Shown in pieces: positions 16,552 through 23,868 of a stretch of DNA of 32,297 bases. A program made the position numbers and the translations under genes. This stretch comes from Archangiaceae bacterium (GTDB lineage Bacteria; Myxococcota; Myxococcia; Myxococcales; Myxococcaceae), in NCBI GenBank assembly GCA_016879935.1, contig JAACJQ010000080.1, forward strand, positions 1-32,297. The letters run 5' to 3'. The notes under the pieces are model-generated. The model had not been told where the DNA came from and did not search any database. It was given only the letters and a program-made list of their open reading frames with translations. Each line of letters opens with the position of its first letter. Within the stretch, counting starts at the first letter, position 1.

Positions 16552-17396
16552 ACGGCGTCTGCAGTCATACCGAGCAGCGTGGCGATGGCCTTGCCGTCCT
16601 CCTCGAAGCCCTTCATCACGAAGACCTGGGTCTTCTCGCGCTTCGCCTTCGCTTTGGCCTGATGCGCTGGTTCCCAGCCGGCGGCCTTCAGGGTTGAGAC
16701 CAGCGCCGCGCTCTTCGCGCCGATGCCGGCGTCGAGCAGGTCGACCTTCGCGATGCCCGGCACCACGAACGGGCGCGGCAAACGAAGTGGTCCCGCCAGG
16801 CTCTGGGCTGCCACCCATTGCTCGTCGGGAGACCAGAAGACCGCCACGTCGGGTGCTCCTTCGGCAGGGAGCGGAACCTCGTGCACCGGCCGCTTCGGCG
16901 CCGCGATTCGCAGCCGAAACGACGTGCCCTTGGCGCCGTAGAAGAAGGCCGAAGTCGCATCGTCGCGCGTGGGTGTCAGCGGCCCTTCGCTGCTCCACAC
17001 CTCGGCGACGACCCTGCTCGTCGGGGCCTCACGCTTCACCACGGCGTTGGTCAGGGCTCCCGCCTTGCGAAAAGGCGCGAGCGCCCGCGCGTAGGCTGCG
17101 GCCTCGGCTGCGACCCTCGCCTGGCAACCGGGCGTGGTGGGTTGGTTGCCCATCGGGCCGTTGCACATCTCTTCCATTCGGTGGAACTGCTCCACGTTGC
17201 CGGTCGACGGGTCGAGCACGGCCGCGAAGGTGGCGGGCTGCGCCGGCAACGTCTTGTCGTAGTTCGGCGCGTACGCGAACGACGACAGAATGAAGTACCT
17301 GCTGCCCCCGACCCATTGGCTCGGCTCCGAGTGCTCCTCGTCTTGAGCCAGGGCGGGAACCGAGAGCACCGACAGCACGATGAGCCAGCGCGTCAT
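16494..17396 (-). CDS. Secreted protein with LytR_C-like C-terminal domain
   Basis: The 300-residue product has a signal peptide (MTRWLIVLSVLSVPALAQ) and GGAGG 7 nt before the ATG. Residues about 25-205 have no recognised family and contain a single likely disulfide pair (in EEMCNGP and PGCQARV). From about 215 to 295 the pattern is VDLLDAGIGAKSAALVSTL, a Lys-rich linker, then QVFVMKGFEEDGKAIATLLG. This resembles the LytR C-terminal domain (strand, GxGxxAxxxxxxL helix, strand, helix). That likeness is by eye only. Such domains occur at the ends of envelope proteins. The gene is divergent from the hybrid kinase gene. Confidence 0.7.
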   Translation of the reverse strand: MTRWLIVLSVLSVPALAQDEEHSEPSQWVGGSRYFILSSFAYAPNYDKTLPAQPATFAAVLDPSTGNVEQFHRMEEMCNGPMGNQPTTPGCQARVAAEAAAYARALAPFRKAGALTNAVVKREAPTSRVVAEVWSSEGPLTPTRDDATSAFFYGAKGTSFRLRIAAPKRPVHEVPLPAEGAPDVAVFWSPDEQWVAAQSLAGPLRLPRPFVVPGIAKVDLLDAGIGAKSAALVSTLKAAGWEPAHQAKAKAKREKTQVFVMKGFEEDGKAIATLLGMTADAVQPLTWPSPYAVTIAAAGE

Positions 17397-17495
17397 TCGT
17401 CACCTCCAGAGAGGACGCCAGCTTGCCAGACCTCGGACAGGGGCCGGGTCACCCCTGAACCAGACGCCATGGGAGCGCCATCGGAAGGATCGCGG

Positions 17496-17511
17496 AGCCC
17501 ACCCGTGGGCT
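17496..17511. promoter_or_regulatory. Perfect inverted repeat upstream of the hybrid kinase gene
   Basis: AGCCCAC and GTGGGCT form a 7-bp inverted repeat around CC. It is followed by GTTAGGAATTTT and then GGAGGG and the ATG at 17536. TAGGAA at 17513-17518 could be a -10 box, so the repeat would sit in the promoter spacer, a natural operator place. The T-run after it also allows a weak hairpin attenuator. Neither is proven. Confidence 0.4.
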
Positions 17512-17535
17512 GTTAGGAATTTTGGAGGGAACTGC

Positions 17536-19446
17536 ATGCAACTGAAGAAGTCCCTTCAGCGCACGGCCGGGCGGCTGCTCTCGATTGGCGAACTGCCAGA
17601 CGAGAGTTCGAACCATCGCCACGGTCGGCAGCTCCTCATCCTTGGCGGCGTGTTGATGAGCGGCGGCGGCCTGCTGTGGGGCGGGCTCGCCTTCATTTTC
17701 GGGCAGTGGGCCGCAGCGGCGGTGCCCCTGGGCTACGTGCTGCTCACCGTCGTCAACCTCGCGGCGTTCGCGCGGTTCAAGCGGTTCCCCGTCGCGCGCA
17801 CGGTTCAGATCGCCGGGAGTCTGCTCCTGCCCTTCCTCTTTCAGTGGACGCTGGGCGGCTTCGTGTCGAGCGGCGGGGTGATGCTCTGGGCGATGCTGGC
17901 GTTGGTGGGCTCGCTGAGCTTCACCTCGGCGCGCTCGAGCGTCGTCTGGCTGGTGCTCTATTGCGTGCTCACCGTCATCAGCGGGCTGGCAGACGCCTGG
18001 CTCGCGTCGGCGTCGAACCTGAACCCGTCGTCGACCGTGGTGCGGCTGTTCTTCGTCATCAACATCGTCGTCATCTCGAGCATCGTCTTCGGCCTCTCGC
18101 TGGCACTCACGGTCAGGCAGCGTGACGCCATCGCGGCGCTCGAGCTCGGTGAAGCCAAGACGCGCGAGCTCGCCAACCAACTGAGAACGGCCATCGTGGC
18201 CCGCGAGAATGACATTGCCCGGCTTCAGGCGGCCGAGCGCGCCCTGCGCGACCTGACGGCGAGCCTCGAGCGGCAGGTGCAGGAGCGCACGACCGAGCTC
18301 GCGACGGCCCTCGAGGTGGCGAAGACCGGCACCCGAGCCAAGAGCGAGTTCCTGGCAGTGATGAGTCACGAGATTCGCACGCCGCTCAACGGCATTCTGG
18401 GCACCGTCGAGCTGCTCTCCGACTCGCGGCTCGACGAGGCACAGCAGACGCAGGTCGGCGTGATTCGGCGCAGCGGAGAGCTGCTGCTGTCGATCATCAA
18501 CGACGTGCTCGACTTCTCGAAGATCGAAGCGGGGAAGATCGAGCTCGAGCACCAGCCCTTCGACGTGCAAGCCGCCATCGAGACCGTCGCGGCGCTGCAC
18601 CGGCCCCTCGCGAACGAACGGAGCGTCGCCCTCGAGGTCGACTGCTCTGGCGTGCGGCACCGCTCCATCTCGGGCGACCCTCACCGGCTCGCGCAGGTGC
18701 TCGGCAACCTGCTGGCGAACGCCGTCAAGTTCACCCCTGCGGGCACCATTCGAGTGCACGCCACCACGCAGCTCGAGAACGATGAGGTTCGGGTCGACGT
18801 CTCGGTCACCGACACCGGCATCGGCATGGGGCCCGAGGTGCTCGGCCGGCTCTTCAACCCCTTCTCGCAAGCCGACAGCAGCATCACGCGCCGGTATGGC
18901 GGCACGGGCCTCGGCCTCGCCATCTGCGCGCGGCTCGTCGAGCGCATGCGCGGCGCCATCGCGGTCAACAGCACACCGGGCGAGGGCACGACCTTCAGCT
19001 TCCACATTCTCGCGCCCGAGGCGCGCGAGGTGGCGCAGCTCACTCGGGCGCCGTTGAGCACGACGAAGGTGGCCGGCCTCAAGGTGCTGCTCGCCGAGGA
19101 CAACCACGTGAACCAGACCATCGGCGCCGAGCTGCTGCGACGGGTCGGGTGCACCGTCGTCGTCTGCTCCAACGGGGTCGAGGCGCTCGCCTGTCTCCGC
19201 GCAGAACGGTTCGACCTCGTGCTGATGGACCTGCAGATGCCCGAGCTCGATGGCCTCGAGACGACCCGCGCGATTCGAAGTGACCCGTCGTTGGCGCACC
19301 TGCGGGTCGTCGCGCTCACCGCCAACGCGTTCGAGAGCGACCGCCGGGCGTGCGAACAGGCGGGCATGAACGACTTCCTCACCAAGCCGCTCCGACCTGC
19401 CCAGCTCGAGGCTGTGCTCCTCGCGGCCCTTCCACAGGCAGCGTGA
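17536..19446 (+). CDS. Membrane hybrid histidine kinase
   Basis: The 636-residue product has six predicted membrane helices (about 32-54, 59-80, 90-108, 113-130, 134-152, 168-192) and a coiled coil (195-265). HisKA carries the H box SHEIRTPLNG (277-286, His278). The ATPase domain has N box NLLANAVKF (391-399), G1 DTGIGMG (426-432), F box LFNPFSQ and G2 GGTGLGL. The C-terminal receiver (about 515-636) has EDN (521-523), Asp565 in LMDLQMPELDG, the Thr of ALTANAF and Lys617. All catalytic residues are present. No periplasmic sensor loop is large, so a signal within the membrane is likely. The ATG at 17536 has GGAGG 8 nt upstream; longer in-frame options lack this. No output regulator adjoins it. 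Confidence 0.92.
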   Translation: MQLKKSLQRTAGRLLSIGELPDESSNHRHGRQLLILGGVLMSGGGLLWGGLAFIFGQWAAAAVPLGYVLLTVVNLAAFARFKRFPVARTVQIAGSLLLPFLFQWTLGGFVSSGGVMLWAMLALVGSLSFTSARSSVVWLVLYCVLTVISGLADAWLASASNLNPSSTVVRLFFVINIVVISSIVFGLSLALTVRQRDAIAALELGEAKTRELANQLRTAIVARENDIARLQAAERALRDLTASLERQVQERTTELATALEVAKTGTRAKSEFLAVMSHEIRTPLNGILGTVELLSDSRLDEAQQTQVGVIRRSGELLLSIINDVLDFSKIEAGKIELEHQPFDVQAAIETVAALHRPLANERSVALEVDCSGVRHRSISGDPHRLAQVLGNLLANAVKFTPAGTIRVHATTQLENDEVRVDVSVTDTGIGMGPEVLGRLFNPFSQADSSITRRYGGTGLGLAICARLVERMRGAIAVNSTPGEGTTFSFHILAPEAREVAQLTRAPLSTTKVAGLKVLLAEDNHVNQTIGAELLRRVGCTVVVCSNGVEALACLRAERFDLVLMDLQMPELDGLETTRAIRSDPSLAHLRVVALTANAFESDRRACEQAGMNDFLTKPLRPAQLEAVLLAALPQAA

Positions 19447-19490
19447 CGGGCACCGTCGAGTGTGGCGGCCCGCCATGAGAACATGGCCTC

Positions 19491-20102
19491 GTGCGTGACT
19501 GGTTCCCCGTGGGGCTCGGCGTGGGCGTGGGTGCATTCACCATCGCGGCGTGGGCGCTCGGGCGCCGCGCTCGAGCGCAGAAGTACGTCGCGCTGGAGCA
19601 ACTCGGGGCAGCGCTCGGGCTCGAACCACTGGGGCCGCGCTCGTTCGCGCCTACCGTCGCGGGTGTTCGTGACGGGCTGGGAGTGCTGGTGCAACGGGTC
19701 GAACGTCGCGACGCGTTCCTGCCCCAACGAATCGACGTGCTCCTGCAGTCGAAGCTCGCGCTCGTGCCTTCGGGTGGCGTGTTGCTGAGGCCAGGCGCCG
19801 AGCCACACCTCGAAGGTTCGACCGAACACCGGGCTGCACTCGACGCGGTGCTCCCGGCGCTCGTCACCGCCGCAGCGGCGCTCGACGGCCGCGTCGGCTT
19901 TCGCTCGATGGACAACCAGCTCGCCCAGGGAGCGTTCGACACGCTCGTTCGCCTGAAGTGGCCCGAGGGCTGGCGCCACATGCTGCTGCGAACGTGGCTC
20001 CCGCTCGACGCGGCGCCAGACGACCTTCGGCACGCCCTCGAAGGGCTCCTCGCGGTGCGGCGGGCGCTCGTCGCACTGCCAGCCGTGACGGACTGCAGCT
20101 GA
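19491..20102 (+). CDS. Membrane-anchored protein of unknown function
   Basis: The 203-residue product has an N-terminal membrane helix (about 5-23) followed by a soluble alpha/beta part with strands such as GVLVQRVERRD and KLALVPSGGVLLRP. No motif or family is recognised. The GTG start has GAACAT 6 nt upstream and no Shine-Dalgarno. It follows the hybrid kinase by 44 nt on the same strand. The soluble part probably faces the cytoplasm, since the short N-terminus MRDW carries little positive charge and RRARAQK follows the helix. Confidence 0.65.
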   Translation: MRDWFPVGLGVGVGAFTIAAWALGRRARAQKYVALEQLGAALGLEPLGPRSFAPTVAGVRDGLGVLVQRVERRDAFLPQRIDVLLQSKLALVPSGGVLLRPGAEPHLEGSTEHRAALDAVLPALVTAAAALDGRVGFRSMDNQLAQGAFDTLVRLKWPEGWRHMLLRTWLPLDAAPDDLRHALEGLLAVRRALVALPAVTDCS

Positions 20103-20159
20103 CGACCCGCGTCGACGACGGAATCCGCCATCGCGTCGGAAGAGGTCGCACGCGTGGAG

Positions 20160-20165
20160 TACGCT
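20160..20165 (+). promoter_or_regulatory. Probable -10 element before the 20172 start
   Basis: TACGCT ends 6 nt before a GTG that begins VPLTADELARR. This spacing recurs at other starts here and supports 20172 over the GTG at 20154. Confidence 0.4.
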
Positions 20166-20171
20166 TGCGCA

Positions 20172-20774
20172 GTGCCTCTCACCGCCGACGAGCTCGCGCG
20201 CCGCAAGCCGCTGTGGAGCGCGATGACCGACCTCTTCCTCGACACCGAGACGCGCTGGTATCCGCCCTTCGTCGGCCATGCCTGCGTGAGGTCGGGCTTC
20301 GATGACGAGACGCTCGAGCGGGTCTTCTGGGCCGAGCTGTTTCCGCTCGCGCTCTTCAACCTGCACGACATCGCCGGTGAGTGGGCCATGCTCGAGATCT
20401 CCGAGGTGCTGCTCACCGAGCGCGCCGAGAAGGGCGAACGCGACCGCGCCCTCGAGCTCACCGACGCGTGGATGGTGAAGCACACGTGGGACGCGTCGGT
20501 GCTCGTCTGCCGAAGGTTACGAACCGAGCCCGAAGCGCGCTGGCAGCCGCTCACCAACGCGTGGCACCTCTTGGGCAAACGGTTCTTCGAAGACCTCGGC
20601 CGCCAGCTGCTCAGCGACCCGACGAAGCAGCTCGCCGACGCCCGCGCCCAGGGGCTCGACTGGCAGGCCGAGTGGGCCTTCTACCGGGCGGTGCTCGAGC
20701 ACACGTTGTTCAAGGGCGCCCGCAACGAGCTCGAGGCACGCATCGCCGAGGTCGACGCGCTGCTGGCCAGCTAG
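20172..20774 (+). CDS. DUF7079-like protein
   Basis: The 200-residue product has no signal peptide or membrane helix. Residues about 10-75 (RRKPLWSAMTDLFLDTE, then LERVFWAELFPLALFNLHD and GEWAMLE) recall the DUF7079 domain, a small helical domain with a conserved DLFLDTE segment; I recognise this by memory only. The rest (about 80-200) is helical with many Trp and Leu and no known motif. The function is unknown. The start could also be GTG at 20154. Its stop codon TAG is 9 nt before the DNA ligase start and doubles as part of that gene's -10-like hexamer. Confidence 0.65.
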   Translation: MPLTADELARRKPLWSAMTDLFLDTETRWYPPFVGHACVRSGFDDETLERVFWAELFPLALFNLHDIAGEWAMLEISEVLLTERAEKGERDRALELTDAWMVKHTWDASVLVCRRLRTEPEARWQPLTNAWHLLGKRFFEDLGRQLLSDPTKQLADARAQGLDWQAEWAFYRAVLEHTLFKGARNELEARIAEVDALLAS

Positions 20775-20777
20775 AGT
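20772..20777 (+). promoter_or_regulatory. Probable -10 element of the ligase gene, overlapping the previous stop codon
   Basis: TAGAGT begins with the TAG stop of the DUF7079-like gene and ends 6 nt before the GTG start of the ligase. There is no Shine-Dalgarno for the ligase. A separate leaderless message is therefore possible inside what looks like an operon. Confidence 0.4.
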
Positions 20778-20783
20778 CGGGCC

Positions 20784-21932
20784 GTGCGACTCAAAGAGGT
20801 GAAGCTGTTCTTCCAGGAAGGCAGCTCGGACAAGGTCTACTACGCGCGCATCGTGCCGGCCGGAGCGAACGGCTTCGACGTGGTGGTGCAGTGGGGCCGC
20901 CGCGGCAGCACGCTGCAGCAGGGCAAGAAGGCGCTCAAGGTCTCGCTCGAGAAGGCCGAGGCCACGCTCGAGCGGCTCAAGCGCGAGAAGATGAACAAGG
21001 GCTACGAAGAGCTCACCGACGGCACGCGCCCCGCCGAGGTCGCGCCGCCCATGGGTCAGGGCTCGGGCAGCAAGGCCACCGGCGTTCGAAAGCGCGTGGG
21101 TCGCGTCGCGCAGCTGCTCAACCCCGTCGACCAGCACGACGTCGAAGGGTTGCTCTCGAACGACGCCGTCGTCGCGCAGCAGAAGCTCGATGGCACGCGT
21201 GTGCTCTGTCACGTCGTCGACGGTGAGGTGCTGCCGACGAACCGCAACGGGCAGAAGACGGCGCTCGCCGACGACATCGTGCACGGCCTCATTCACCTGC
21301 CCAACGGCACCGTCGTCGACGGCGAGGTGATGCGACACGGCGGCGAGACCATCTACTGGCTCTTCGACGTGCTCGAGTTCGCAGGCGAAGACGTGTCGGC
21401 CGAGCCGTACGTGCGGCGCTTCGAGCGGCTCACCGATGAAATCGAGCCGGGCCTCTCCGAGCCTGCGCGCGTGCTCGAGACCGCGTGGACGACGAAACAG
21501 AAACGGGCGCTGTACGAGCGGCTGCAGCAGGCGGGCGCCGAGGGCATCGTCTTCAAGCGCAAGGACGCCGCCTGGAGCGCGGGCCGGCCTTCGTCGGGTG
21601 GCACGCAGCTCAAGTGCAAGTTCATCGCGTCGGCCGACGTGGTGCTCGTCGAGAACGCCGGCAACGCGTACCGCATGCAGGTGTACGAGAACGGCAAGGC
21701 GCGCGACGTGGGCAACGTCTTCAGCGGCACCACGAACGAGTCACGCGCGATGCTCGACGCACAGCTCGCGAAGGGCCGCTCCGTCGTCGCAGAGGTGCGC
21801 TACCTCTACGCCACCGACAACCTGAACCTGTTTCAGCCTGTGTTCGTGCGCGCGCGTGACGACAAGGCGCCGAAGGACTGCTCCATCGAGCAGCTCAAGC
21901 GCACGAACAAGGACGTCGTCGACCACGACTGA
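20784..21932 (+). CDS. ATP-dependent DNA ligase with N-terminal WGR domain
   Basis: The 382-residue product seals DNA nicks using ATP, by family. Residues 1-80 are a WGR domain (KVYYARI, then QWGRRGS at 36-42), a nucleic-acid end-binding module best known from PARP enzymes. The ligase core follows, with the adenylated lysine in KLDGTR (Lys134, motif I), NRNGQ (153-157), DGE (179-181, motif III), FDVLEF (194-199, IIIa), EGIVFKRK (253-260, IV) and KCK (277-279, V). A short OB domain ends with SIEQLK. All nucleotide-transfer motifs are intact. No Ku, polymerase or nuclease gene is adjacent, so a link to end joining is not supported by context. GTG start, no Shine-Dalgarno. Confidence 0.9.
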   Translation: MRLKEVKLFFQEGSSDKVYYARIVPAGANGFDVVVQWGRRGSTLQQGKKALKVSLEKAEATLERLKREKMNKGYEELTDGTRPAEVAPPMGQGSGSKATGVRKRVGRVAQLLNPVDQHDVEGLLSNDAVVAQQKLDGTRVLCHVVDGEVLPTNRNGQKTALADDIVHGLIHLPNGTVVDGEVMRHGGETIYWLFDVLEFAGEDVSAEPYVRRFERLTDEIEPGLSEPARVLETAWTTKQKRALYERLQQAGAEGIVFKRKDAAWSAGRPSSGGTQLKCKFIASADVVLVENAGNAYRMQVYENGKARDVGNVFSGTTNESRAMLDAQLAKGRSVVAEVRYLYATDNLNLFQPVFVRARDDKAPKDCSIEQLKRTNKDVVDHD

Positions 21933-22099
21933 CGACATGCCACTTCCCATCGCGCCACCGCTCCAGACGTTCGTGGTGGTGCGGCGTTCCCCCTCGAGCG
22001 GGCGCTGCGGGCCCGATTCCACTCTTCGATGACAGGTGCAGCCGCGCGTTGGTGAAGACACCGCGAGACATGCGGCACCACTCATCCATGTCTACTTGC

Positions 22100-22141
22100 C
22101 TATATAGCGAACCGGCTATATAGCCTTTGCGCTATGGATAG
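22100..22141. promoter_or_regulatory. ArsR operator/promoter: three boxes at 16-bp period
   Basis: CTATATAG occurs at 22100-22107 and again at 22116-22123. A degenerate third copy, CTATGGATAG, starts at 22132 and contains the ATG of the regulator gene. The starts are exactly 16 bp apart. The second box is the centre of a perfect 12-bp palindrome, GGCTATATAGCC (22114-22125). The AT-rich boxes are unusual in this GC-rich DNA and could also supply the -10 (TATATA). With TTGCCT at 22096 as a -35, the message would start near the ATG. Binding by the downstream ArsR protein is inferred from position. Confidence 0.6.
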
Positions 22142-22478
22142 CGAACGCATGAACCTGGTCTTCGCGGCGCTGGCCGACCCGACGAGGCGCGCCATCTTGC
22201 AGCGGCTGGCGACCGGTGAAGCGACGGTGGCCGAGCTGGCCGAGCCCTTCGACGTCGCGCAACCCACCATCTCCCGGCACCTTCGAGTGCTCGAAGAGGC
22301 GGGGCTCATTCGTGCGGGCCAGGACGCCCAGCGCCGGCCTCGCACGCTCGTGGTGGGCGGCCCACTCGAGGCGGTCGACGACTGGCTCGCGCCCTTCCGC
22401 GCGCAGTGGGAGCGCCGCTTCGACCGCCTCGAACACTTCCTCGCAGGAAAGAAGCAGAAGAAGGGAAAGTCGCCGTGA
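22134..22478 (+). CDS. ArsR-family transcriptional regulator
   Basis: The 114-residue product is a winged-helix repressor: FAALADPTRRAILQRLATGE (9-28), the helix-turn-helix TVAELAEPFDVAQPTISRHL (31-50) and the wing RVLEEAGLIRAGQDAQRR. It lacks metal-binding cysteines, and the ending (WLAPFRAQWERRFDRLEHFL) is that of the ArsR subgroup paired with SRPBCC proteins. Its last codons overlap the next gene (GTGA), so the two are translated together. No Shine-Dalgarno is seen; the operator boxes run into the start codon, which fits a leaderless, self-repressed gene. Confidence 0.9.
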   Translation: MDSERMNLVFAALADPTRRAILQRLATGEATVAELAEPFDVAQPTISRHLRVLEEAGLIRAGQDAQRRPRTLVVGGPLEAVDDWLAPFRAQWERRFDRLEHFLAGKKQKKGKSP

Positions 22479-22906
22479 CTGACACCATCGACAGGGCCGA
22501 ACGCACCTTTCACTTCGAGCGTCTGCTCGACGCCTCACGCAACGACGTCTTCGACGCGTGGACGAAGCCCGATCAGCTCTCGCACTGGTGGGACCCGACC
22601 GGGAAGAAGCTCACGGCCTGCACCATCGACCTGAAGGTGAACGGCCTCTTCCGCTTCGTGAGTGACGGCCACGCGCCGCCGTTCGAGGGCGTCTACCGCG
22701 TCGTCGAACGCCCCAGCAGGCTCGAGTTCGAGGCGATGGGTGCGCTCGGGAAGATCGTGCTCGAAGACGCGGCCGGCAAGACGCGCATGCGGGTCTCCAT
22801 TCGTTCTCCCTCGGCCGAGCACTTCGACATGTTCTTGAAGCTGGGCGTCAACGTCGGCACCAGCACCACGTTCGACAACCTGGCGGCGTTCGTTCGCCGA
22901 AAGTGA
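22475..22906 (+). CDS. SRPBCC (AHSA1-like) domain protein
   Basis: The 143-residue product is a START/Bet v1-like single-domain protein of the AHSA1 group: FERLLDASRNDVFDAWTKPD (15-34), LSHWWDP, CTIDLKVNGLFRF and FEGVYRVVERPSRLEF. Such proteins bind a hydrophobic ligand in a deep cavity and are often encoded with an ArsR repressor, as here. The GTG start overlaps the ArsR stop codon. The convergent cydB gene ends 2 nt away. Confidence 0.85.
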   Translation: MTDTIDRAERTFHFERLLDASRNDVFDAWTKPDQLSHWWDPTGKKLTACTIDLKVNGLFRFVSDGHAPPFEGVYRVVERPSRLEFEAMGALGKIVLEDAAGKTRMRVSIRSPSAEHFDMFLKLGVNVGTSTTFDNLAAFVRRK

Positions 22907-22908
22907 CG

Positions 22909-23868
22909 TCACGCGCCTCGCGCGGCACGACGACCGAAGACCGAGAAGAGCAGCGCGAGGCTCGGCAACACCACCGCCGCGGCCACCACGCTCGCGACGA
23001 GCAACACCTGCAACGTCGCCGGGTGCGCGCGGCTCGAAGCCAACGTGTGCTCTCCCCACACGAGCACCTCGCCCTTCGCCACGGCCCACCCGATGACGAC
23101 GGTGGCGGTCAGCGCTCCGACGACGAGCCTCGCGGCGCGGTAGCGACGCATCACCAGCATCGCGACGGCGACCGAACCGAAGAGCGTGCCCGCCACGGCC
23201 GGGAGCCCACGACCGACGCGCGCGACGAGCTGTGGAGCAACGTCTGAGGCAGCCGCGAGCGCCAGCCACGAAGCGACACCTGCCACCACGAGACTCACGA
23301 TGCCGCGCCGACGAAACGACTCGCGCAGCACCGGCTCCTGCGCGGCGAGCGCGAGATAGGTCGCCGCCAGCGCCGCGACGAGCGCCAGCATGAAGGCGCC
23401 ACCCGCGACGACGAAGAGGTCGAGCGAGAGTGACAGCGGCTGCTCCCGCACCAGCGCCGCGCCCATCGCGCCGAGCAGGAAGGGGCACAGAATGCTGGCA
23501 GCCGAGAAGAGCGCGCCGAAGCGGCGCCTGCGCACCGGGTCGCTGTCGTAGTGCCGGAACGTGAAGGCCGAGCCACGCATCACCAGGCCCAGCGCGTAGA
23601 GCGTCAGCGGCGTGAAGAGCGCCGTCGTCAACGACGCGAACGCCGGAGGGAACGCGCTGAACAGCATGACGAAGACGAAGATGAACCAGACGTGGTTCGC
23701 CTCCCAGATGGGCCCGATGCTGGCTTCGATGAGCGCACGCTGTTCGTGTCTCCGAGGCCCCGAGGCCAACAGGTCCCACACGCCGCCGCCGAAGTCGGCA
23801 CCACCGCCGAGCACGTAGAACACCAGGCCACCCACGATGACCGCGGCGATGGCGACCTCAGGCGCCAT
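22909..23868 (-). CDS. cydB: Cytochrome bd-type quinol oxidase subunit II
   Basis: The 319-residue product has eight to nine membrane helices and the family's N-terminal signature: GADFGGGVWDLLA (23-35), then IEASIGPIWEANHVWFIF (47-64), which holds the conserved Glu and Trp. It is shorter than E. coli CydB, like many subunits of the cyanide-insensitive (CIO) group. It pairs with subunit I to make the membrane oxidase that reduces O2 with quinol without pumping protons. Its start overlaps the end of cydA by 11 bp, so the two are translationally coupled. No CydX-like small gene follows, because the next gene converges 2 nt away. Confidence 0.9.
   Translation of the reverse strand: MAPEVAIAAVIVGGLVFYVLGGGADFGGGVWDLLASGPRRHEQRALIEASIGPIWEANHVWFIFVFVMLFSAFPPAFASLTTALFTPLTLYALGLVMRGSAFTFRHYDSDPVRRRRFGALFSAASILCPFLLGAMGAALVREQPLSLSLDLFVVAGGAFMLALVAALAATYLALAAQEPVLRESFRRRGIVSLVVAGVASWLALAAASDVAPQLVARVGRGLPAVAGTLFGSVAVAMLVMRRYRAARLVVGALTATVVIGWAVAKGEVLVWGEHTLASSRAHPATLQVLLVASVVAAAVVLPSLALLFSVFGRRAARGA

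Noticed and set aside
17449-19536. A long open frame on the minus strand across the hybrid kinase gene
   Set aside because: It is antisense to a gene with all kinase motifs intact and its product is Arg/His/Glu-rich with no domains; such frames arise from high GC at third positions.
18681-20578. Long minus-strand frames across the kinase end and the next two genes
   Set aside because: They cross several plus-strand genes with better codon use and starts; composition is Arg/Ser-rich.
21895-22089. A short minus-strand frame between the ligase and arsR genes
   Set aside because: It overlaps the ligase 3' end, has His/Arg/Gly-rich composition and no ribosome binding site.
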